Positions 56,823-64,000 of a stretch of 64,000 nucleotides of DNA are shown here, in pieces. The notes below the pieces were generated by a model that was not told where the DNA came from, did no database searches, and was given only the letters and a program-made list of their open reading frames with translations. The stretch comes from Eublepharis macularius. Taxonomy: Eukaryota; Chordata; Lepidosauria; Squamata; Eublepharidae. The stretch is from NCBI RefSeq assembly GCF_028583425.1, contig NC_072799.1, positions 84,864,217 to 84,928,216 on the forward strand. The letters are read 5' to 3'. A program made the position numbers and the translations under genes. Position 1 is the first letter of the stretch; each line of letters starts with the position of its first letter.

Positions 56823-57148
56823 CAGGGCTTTTTTTCTGGGAAAAGAGGTGGTGGAACTCAATAGTGGAATTCAGTGCCACAAAATGATGTTACTTTGGGT
56901 CAGCTGGAACAAGGGGGGAGTTTTTTAAAGTTTAAATTGCCCTCGGTGAAAATGGTCACATGGCCAGTGGCCCCGCCCCCTGATCTCCAGATAGAGGGGA
57001 GTTTAGATTGCCCTCTGTGCCGTGGCATGGAGGGCGATCTAAACTCCCCTCTGTCTGGAGATCAGGGGGCGGGGCCACTGGCCATGTGGCCATTTTCAAG
57101 AGGTGCTGGAACTCCATTCCATCGCATTCCAGCTGAAAAAAAGACCTG
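56823..57148. mobile_element. Palindromic hAT-type MITE, copy 3 (longer)
   Basis: Flanks CATTAGAC (56815-56822) and GATTAGAC (57149-57156), 7 of 8 equal. CAGGGCTTTTTTTC start. About 65 bases longer than the other copies because of extra sequence in its left arm (near 56865-56935). Confidence 0.88.
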
Positions 57149-57156
57149 GATTAGAC

Positions 57157-58790
57157 ACTCTTTAGGCACTTACCTTTTCACATAGCGAGAAGGGGTACAT
57201 TACTGAGACAATATGGGGAATGCTAAAGGAACAAAGCCATAACATTTAAACACTTTGGAGGCCATCTCGTATCATAAATCACCCTTATCTCTGCACCCTT
57301 ATCTTTGCACAGTCTGCAGCTAGACTGCTAGTTTTGCAAGGCCAATTCATGTAGGGGGAAAGGAGAATAAGGGAGGGAGTCAGCCAAAGCTCATCCCAGC
57401 ATGCTTTTCAGAAGAACCAAAGTTAAATGGTTCTTTTGCTATAAGAACATAACCAAAACAATATGACTAAGGAGAATTTTCTCCTAACAACAATGCTAGC
57501 CTTGATGGAGCAATGTTCTGACTCCATGTAAGGCAGCTTCATGTGTATGTGGGCATGTGATCTTTAGATTATTCTAAAATGTCTTTACTTAAGCTCTGAG
57601 AACATGATTCCTTCATGTGTTCAGTTAACATGAGGATAGAGAGGCTGTTTCCACACAGCCAGTCCTTCCTGCCCTTTGCTGTCAAGATGCTGGCAGCATC
57701 TGCCATACCCATACCTGTGTGTGTGTGGGAGGGGGGGGCTGAGGCTGGAGATTATGATGTTATGACTGTCTGTGTTTCCCAGGATGTGAATTCTTGACTT
57801 ATCTCTTTGACTAAGCTTGCTCCTAGCCACTGGGAAAGGAGCCCACTTAAACTTGAACCTTATGTCCTCTCTTGTACAGTTAGTTCCCAGCAGATTTAGT
57901 CAGCCTCTAGAAAGGGGTGTGTGTTCATCTGTAAATGATACTGGTATATAGGCATGCCTCATTCCTGACAATGAACCCAGAAAGATCATGAACTAGCAAC
58001 TTTTCAATAAAGTTCTTACTAACAAATAGTTGAGTCTTTTTAAGGTTACTCAGCAGATCCTTACATTTGCCTTCTTTTTGTGTGTGTTTTGCTGAGTTGC
58101 TCCGAAAATTTATCTTCCACACACACTCCTCAAAAGCCACCTTGCACTTTGAAGTTGCAGGACAACCTCCACAGTTCTTAAACAAAACAGTTTGGGAGGG
58201 AAGGTTGGGAGCTTTCGTCATGGTCGCCGACCTCCCTTTCAATTTTTTTTTTTTTTGCTCTGCACGTATGCGATCACATGCTGAGAGCTTTGGGGGAGGA
58301 GCTGGGCAGACATGTCCTCAGAGTGCTTTAACCATTTGCATGCCCAAGAATGCAGAAGAAGTGCTCCATCAACCCACAGCAAAAGAAAAGACCAGGGAAA
58401 GTGCCATCCCAGAAAAGGCGCCGAAAAAAGAGAAACCAAGCAGCCTGCAACCATTTGGATTCATCTGGATTCCTGGGGAAAAGCCACCAGCGTTCCGTGA
58501 GTGGGCCATCCCTATAAGGACCTGTGGAAATGGCTGGAGAGTGCACACAAGCATACTGGCCCTGCCCTCTTTGCGTGCTCCATAGCTCTTCGGCATGCTG
58601 CCAACACATAGAGGAAACATCTGCATGTACACTTCCTCCCTGTAGTCAAGGATGATGTTTTCTGAATGTTTCTTGTCACGGGGAAGGAGAGTACCCTGTA
58701 GACTCTTCCTCTGTGTGTTGGCACCATGCTGACAAGCTGGTGATTGTGCAGAGGAAGCTTGGGCCTACACCTCTTCTCTATTTGACCAGT
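57157..58790. other. Mostly unrecognised; a repeat at about 58190-58530
   Basis: The 58067-58585 frame (172 codons) is open, but its DNA matches the 56598 repeat in part and it has no domain. tcaataaagttcttact at about 58003 could be an LTR-type end without a partner. Confidence 0.3.
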
Positions 58791-58799
58791 TTATGTACC

Positions 58800-58918
58800 A
58801 TGCACCTGACGAAGAGAACTTGATTCTTGAAAGCTTATGCTACAATAAAATTGGTTAGTCTTAAAGGTGCTACTGGACTCTTTTTGATTTTGCTACTACA
58901 GACTAACACAGCTTCTGT
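58800..58918 (+). mobile_element. Single hammerhead-like retroposed unit
   Basis: CTGACGA at 58806, the hairpin agagaacttgattct, GAAAGC, then gttagtcttaaaggtgctac and cagactaacacag. Same unit as in the inverted dimers at 45284 and 49244. Confidence 0.65.
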
Positions 58919-59871
58919 GTGCATTGATTGAACACACGGATTGTGTGCATTGATTGAACACATTGATTGACTGTGCTCAGGGCACAGTCGATGTATTAAG
59001 AAAACAAGTATGAAATAATGTATCTGAAATATGTCAAGTAATTTGGAAAAGAACACTTTTTATAAACAGTGAGCAGATTTTTGCTGCAAAATGTTTGATA
59101 ACTGAACAGAACAAAGCACTGCTATAAGTCTGCCTTACATAACCACTGTGCTCATTGGAGCTGATGCTCTGCCACAACATTGTGTGAGTTCTGACTGTGT
59201 GGTTTCATTTCACGGAGTTCAACGTGACATCCTGAATGTAGCTTAGCATGTCACCCATTCTCTTTTGCACTTGGTTACAGGCAGACAGCACTGCCAATAT
59301 TCCTGCCAATATTTTAGCACCTGGATATTCCTTTTGAAAGGCAAGTGTTTGAAAAGGATATTACTTTTTAAAATTTCCAATTCTTTTATATTTAAAATGC
59401 TTCTAAAATCCACAGGGGAACAGAAGCAAACGTTCCCTTTAAAATTCAGATTTTAAGTATTTTCTCATTTAATCACTTTTTTAAAAAATTAACCTTATGA
59501 TGTGCTATTTGATGTGGATGTTGACATAGTGGGCTGGAATGTCTTTCATCTACAATGAAGTGATGGCAAACACTGCCTTCACTTTTTCTAACCTGCTCGG
59601 TACACAGGAAGATGCCAACCCCAATAATTACTAGGAATGGGTGGGTGGATTGCAGGAGCATGAGAAAGACGATCGATCAGAGTTTATCTTCCCTTGTTCC
59701 GCTGTCTGTCTTCATGGAAGCACAGCACAAATCTGCATTCAGCAAAAGGATAAGAAGCTGATAAGTGCCAGATAGCGAACTAGCACATCAATTCTCTTGA
59801 AGAAGCAAGGTTTCATTAGCCCAAACGCTGGACATGAGCATGGCATACTGTGGCATTGTTTAACTGAATAT
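58919..59871. other. Unrecognised stretch
   Basis: A short imperfect duplication, gtgtgcattgattgaacaca, occurs at 58917 and 58945. Nothing else recognised. Confidence 0.3.
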
Positions 59872-59902
59872 ATAATCATAGAATCATAGAATCATAGAGT
59901 TA
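59872..59902 (-). repeat. CR1 3'-terminal microsatellite
   Basis: atcatagaatcatagaatca is the CR1 3' signature; the SINE beside it may have split a very short CR1 copy. Confidence 0.5.
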
Positions 59903-60140
59903 ATAACATTCGATTTATACACTGCCCTTCAGGACAACTTAATGCCCACTCAGAGCAGTTTACAAAGTATGTCATTATTATCCCCACAACAAAACACCCT
60001 GTGAAGTGGGTGTGGCTGAGAGAGCTCCTAGAAGCTGTGATTCATCCAAAGTCACCCAGCTGGCTTCAAGCGGAGGAGTGGGGAATCAAACCCGTCTCTC
60101 CAGATTAGAGTCCTGCACTCTTAACCACTACACCAAACTG
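59903..60140 (-). mobile_element. Sauria-type SINE
   Basis: Runs from aataacattcgatttatac to ccactacaccaaactg; same family and orientation as at 3146. Confidence 0.85.
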
Positions 60141-60720
60141 AAGGATGGACCTTGAGCATTCACAGGTAACACAAGATAAAAGCTGCCCACCCGCATAATC
60201 CTTCATAGAATCCATTCTTTTGAGCTGTTTCCCCCAAGCTCTTGGTGTATCAGTCTTCCTTCTTTCCTATCACTTCTAGAAGCTGGTGCTGTTTTGCTGT
60301 TCTTGATGGATTTCAGGACTGGAGCCCCTTCTTCACCCATGACCACCCCCTCCTGTTCTTTGAAAGAATGGGTCTAATTCCCCTTTTCCCCCCTGCAGCA
60401 TCGGTCCATCTTCTGCTGTATATACGGGGGAGAGAAACTGGGGATTGAGACAGATGCCACTTGTGAATTCTTGCATGCAAAACTGATCTCTGCCGACTTG
60501 CATTTAATAGATTCCTTTTAGTACTTCTTCTACCCACTCATTGTTAGCACTTATTTCAAATGTAACAAAATAGTCATATAAGGGCATATCCTTTTAAAAG
60601 AACAATTTTAAGAGAGGAAATTAATAAAGCATTGTACCTAGTTACACAATTTTCAGGCTTGGTCTTTCCACCCATTATGCTAACCTCATATCCTCTGTAT
60701 TCCCATGTAAATTACTTCAT
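60141..60720. other. Unrecognised stretch
   Basis: Nothing recognised. Confidence 0.3.
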
Positions 60721-60724
60721 GCAA

Positions 60725-61775
60725 TCATAGACTTCGAAAGGTCCCTACAGACCATCTAGTTCAGCCCCCTGCCCAAAGCAGGAAGAGTCTAAAGCATCCT
60801 GGACAAGTATTTGTCCAGCTGTTCCTTGAAGACTGCCAATGAGGGGGAACCAACCACATCTTCAGGCAGCCAATTCCCTTTCTGGATTCCTCTTAACGTG
60901 AAGAAGTTTCTCCTAATGTCCAGCTGGTACCTTCTCTCCTGTAGTTTAAACCCATTGTTTCAAGTCCTATCCTCTGCTGCCAAGAGGAACAGCTCCCTTC
61001 CCTCCTCTAAGAGCCAAACTACACGTGACGCCTGACACTAATTGGACACTTGTCAGCTTCCCTCAAGTTTTGATGGGAAATGTAGGCAGCTTGGCAGAAT
61101 GTTGGACAAGTGACAGTTGAAAAGTCCATTGGACAGCAGTCGGAGAGCCAAGCTGCAAGACCAGGACGCCTACATTTCCCATCAAAACTTGAGGGAAGCT
61201 GACAAGTGTCCAACTAGCGTCAGGCATCACTTGTAGTTTGGCTTTATGTGACAGCCTTTCAAATACTTGAACAGAGCACTCCTCTCTCCCCTCAACCTCC
61301 TCTTCTCCAAACTGAACATCCCCAACATGTCCCTCCCACCATTCTCCCCATCCTTTTGCAGGGCCTGAAGACTTTTGTTGATGAAATCCTCTCCTCCTTT
61401 GATCTCTTGAAGAGTACAAATCTGTTCCTCCAGGCTCTTCACTTTTTCTTCCAGTAACACTATCAGCTTGCACTTGTGACAAATGAAGTCCCCAGGTTTG
61501 ATCTCCAGGCTAAAAGTCACAGGCAAAGAGCCCTTTGGCACTCATCTTTAAGCTCATGCCAGAGGCATGTGCCTCTGTCAAAGAGGCCTTTAAATTTCAA
61601 TAGCCCACGCCTCCTGCCTGACAATGGCCAGGAGCATGGTTGCAGTCACTCCCAAGCAGACAGGCCCTCCTCAATTAGCCACACTTCACAAAGGGAGAGA
61701 GGAGGAGAAAACCTCTCCCTTGCATGCTAAGCTCCCAACCAAAAGCACCAGCTTTCTCTCAACCTCTGTTCACAC
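60725..61775 (-). mobile_element. Internally deleted CR1 carrying a hairpin MITE
   Basis: The 3' end (aatcatagacttcgaaaggt) and 3' UTR follow the CR1 at 12285. The minus-strand frame 61541-61227 starts with a CR1 ORF1-type segment, GDFICHKCKLIVLLEEK then VKSLEEQI, and runs straight into the ORF2-end signature MFSLEKRRLRGERSALF. Almost all of ORF2 is thus missing, the ORF1 part being joined to the last codons of ORF2. The MITE at 61011-61244 interrupts it further. Confidence 0.7.
61011..61244. mobile_element. 234-bp hairpin MITE, GAGCCAAACTACAC ends
   Basis: The arms (acttgtcagcttccctcaag, ttttgatgggaaatgtaggc and complements) pair over about 90 bases. Removing it restores the CR1 order. A TA stands on both sides. 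Confidence 0.85.
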
Positions 61776-61782
61776 ACACAGC

Positions 61783-62042
61783 TAGGGCTTTTTTCCTGGG
61801 AAAAGAGGTGGTGGAACTCAGTGGGTTGCCCTCAGAGAAAATGGTCACATGGTTGGTGGCCCCGCCCCCTGATCTCCAGACAGAGGGGAGTTGAGATGGC
61901 CCTCCGCGCCGCTGAGCGGCGCGGAGGGCCATCTCAACTCCCCTCTGTCTGGAGATCAGGGGGCGGGGCCACCAACCATGTGACCATCTTCAAGAGGTTC
62001 CGGAACTCCGTTCCCCCACGTTCCCCCTGAAAAAAAGCCCTG
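61783..62042. mobile_element. Palindromic hAT-type MITE, copy 4
   Basis: Exact 8-bp duplication CACACAGC at 61775-61782 and 62043-62050. The first base is T instead of C. The arms meet at gccgctgagcggc and are almost perfect. Confidence 0.92.
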
Positions 62043-62050
62043 CACACAGC

Positions 62051-62774
62051 AAACCTCAGTCAGTTATTGCCCTGGCAGCTTAGGAAAGGCAAGGAAAAGC
62101 ACTCCGGTCTCCTGCAGCCCGTTCCTGTGTTCCTTCTCCCAGCGCAGCTGACCCAGCTCTGCCCTTTTCCCTTCTTCTCCATCCATGGTTTTTTTCTTTT
62201 CCTGCCTAGACTTACTCTATTTTAAAAGGACTGAAAATGAAAAGATAGTATTCTTTTAGCAGCCGTGTGTTAAAAATTAAGAGAAAAATAGACATTTGTG
62301 CTATGCTGTTTTTACTATCAATCATGCAGTAGTAACTTACATAGTCATTTGTGTTCATGGGAAACTCGAGCAAGCTTCAGCACTTCCATATCTTTCTGAG
62401 CTGTTCTGAGCTGTTTTTAATTGGAAGGAAGGTTAGCTGCGTTCACCTCTTTCTTGCTCCTTATGCCTTGCATTGAGATTCACCCTTAAGGATATTTTTT
62501 TATATACTCCTCATGCTTAGAATTGATCCTTGGCACACCTAAAGCCTGTCTCTGTGATTTGCTTCCTGATATCTCGCCAATATGCTTTATTACAAAACGG
62601 GCAGCTGCTTAAAAATAGGTGCACATTTTCGGTTCTGCTAATAAGAGGCAGTAGTGCTCTGGCTTATAAGCTCCCATGATGCCTGGCAACACCACAGATG
62701 AAACAGTCGTATATTCCTGATGACATTTTCTGCCAACCCTCTTCCCATCCTAACCTTAAGCATTCAGTGCTAAG
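62051..62774. other. Unrecognised stretch
   Basis: Nothing recognised. Confidence 0.3.
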
Positions 62775-62794
62775 TTAAGTGTCTCTCTACACAA

Positions 62795-63220
62795 TGTCAG
62801 AACTGTAGCTAGATAATGTCCTTACTCCAGAGTACCCTCTGCAATCAGACAACAGTCCATTGTTTCCAAAAGGCTTTTACTGGATAAAAAGTTCATTATA
62901 GTCCACTAGCCTGAATGCAATATTCAGGATGGTACATATGCATTGTTACCAATGACTAGCAAAGCATGAGGTACAAAGTAACAGATCACAGTAGGCCCAA
63001 CCTCCCCCCGTAGTTCTCAAAACAACCCCTTTGAAGTCAGGAAAGCGAAAGTTCCCAAGGCCGGTTCTTGGTGGAACGTCGGTAGCCAAAACAATCCTCT
63101 TCTGTGAGAAAGCTGCCTGGGAACCTTGGCACCTGTGGAGACAGAGCACTAAAACACTGAAAGGATTAAAAATGGAGTCGGTTAGGCGAAGCAGTACAAT
63201 ACAGTATTCTGAACCTGACA
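62795..63220 (-). mobile_element. Solo LTR, 426 bp
   Basis: TGTCAGAACTG...TTCTGAACCTGACA with CACAA at 62790-62794 and 63221-63225. Same orientation and related ends and polyadenylation block (agtaaaagccttttgg on the minus strand) as the LTR at 54056. The youngest layer in this nest. No internal region. Confidence 0.75.
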
Positions 63221-63232
63221 CACAATACTTTT

Positions 63233-63501
63233 TTAAAATACTTTGTTTATTAATAAGAGTAAAAGCCCAATAAAAGGGGCAGAGGAAAAAAAGTAAGGGG
63301 GGGGGAAGGATAGAAAAATAGAAAGAGGAAGAAGAAAAGAAAATAACGAATGTGTTTTAAATAACTAAAGAAAATAATACATATTTCATTTTCCTCTACA
63401 ACATCTATCATATCTTTACAAACCATGTAGTTCTTCTGATACCTCTAGAATTTACCTTTTCATTATTGCCTCACTTCTATTTATTTTTCCCAAATTCATC
63501 T
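63233..63501 (-). mobile_element. Short LINE-type retroposed piece (probable L1 3' end)
   Basis: TCTCTACACAATACTTTT stands at 63502-63519 and, split by the LTR, at 62784-62794 plus 63226-63232. On the minus strand it ends in an A-rich tail (aaagtattttaaaa). No coding part. Confidence 0.65.
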
Positions 63502-64000
63502 TCTCTACACAATACTTTTGACACAAGTTCTTCACATGTCGGGAGATGCAATGTTAGCTGGGAAGCATAGTTTTAAATGACAGGGCCAGCGGAGATCGCT
63601 CCGGAGGGGACAGATTCTCTCACAGCCATCCACCACCTCTGGCATCTCCCCTTTCAGAGCTTTTGCCCTGTGGAGCCTTGGTTAATTCAAAGTATTAAAA
63701 GCAAGGGCAGCAGGGTAAAAGCTCCAGAGGGGGAGACAGTCCAGCATGCCAGAGGCTGTGGAGAGCTATGAGAGGATCTGTCCCCTCTGGCTCTGACTTT
63801 CAAAGCTACTCTTCCTAGCTAACGCTGTGCCTCCTGACACTTGACGAACATGTGTGCAGGTGTCCCCCCTGTAGAGACACTCTTAGAGTAACATGAACGT
63901 GTGGGGACTGAAGGCATTCTTTCTTATGCTGATGACTTTGTCTTCTTGACTGGCATATGGACATTTATTCTCTCTCCCAAGCAGGAATTTGTTAAGCAGA

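Larger units (their letters stand above)
62778..63882. mobile_element. Palindromic MITE with GAGTGTCTCTAC ends, copy D, holding two later insertions
   Basis: TTA at 62775-62777 and 63883-63885. Left end agtgtctctctac, right end gtagagacactc; internal block gcaatgttagctgggaagca at 63549. The LTR at 62795-63220 and the retroposed piece at 63233-63501 are insertions. Confidence 0.8.

Noticed and set aside
58067-58585. 172-codon frame as a host gene
   Set aside because: No domain; partly a dispersed repeat shared with 56598; overlapping frames on the other strand.

Overview
The window looks like intergenic DNA of a squamate reptile. The evidence is repeat content: several copies of a tRNA-derived SINE of the Sauria/ACA type, CR1, L1 and RTE-like LINE pieces, Penelope-like elements (PLEs), a SINE headed by 5S rRNA sequence, many palindromic DNA-transposon derivatives and three solo LTRs. 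I found no convincing exon of a host gene on either strand; nearly every long reading frame lies in a repeat or is a chance frame.

Layout. 1-14.6 kb: a hAT MITE, old LINE and CR1 pieces, a SINE, a degenerate ~150-bp tandem array, a 61-bp GC-rich minisatellite, a 5S-SINE, a young truncated CR1 with an exact 18-bp target duplication, and two copies of a palindromic MITE family with 3-bp duplications. 14.6-17.3 kb: a decayed PLE with reverse transcriptase and GIY-YIG parts. 17.3-25.4 kb: mostly unrecognised AT-rich DNA with scattered repeats. 25.4-33.8 kb: LINE tails, then an old minus-strand L1 broken up by a SINE, a solo LTR and an ORF1-type L1 derivative. 34.6-43.6 kb: MITEs, PLE remains, a 1-kb non-autonomous hAT and a perfect hairpin element. 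43.69-52.49 kb: the main item, an 8.8-kb Harbinger DNA transposon. 52.5-64 kb: 5S-SINEs, solo LTRs, two more hAT MITEs, an internally deleted CR1 carrying a hairpin element, and a triple nest at the right edge.

The Harbinger transposon has perfect 20-bp terminal inverted repeats and a 3-bp target duplication. It carries three spliced genes instead of the usual two: a rightward Myb/SANT (trihelix) protein gene, a convergent leftward gene for a second Myb/SANT protein, and a leftward HARBI1-type DDE transposase. A 14-bp palindrome, consensus GTCGGTATRCCGAC, occurs once upstream of each gene. The two Myb genes meet tail to tail at a palindromic double polyadenylation signal and both have three phase-1 introns. 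The transposase has one in-frame stop and the first Myb gene one frame slip in an A run, so this copy is young but probably no longer active by itself. In known Harbinger systems a Myb-like partner brings the transposase to the nucleus and to the element ends; two divergent partners suggest a split of that job (inference).
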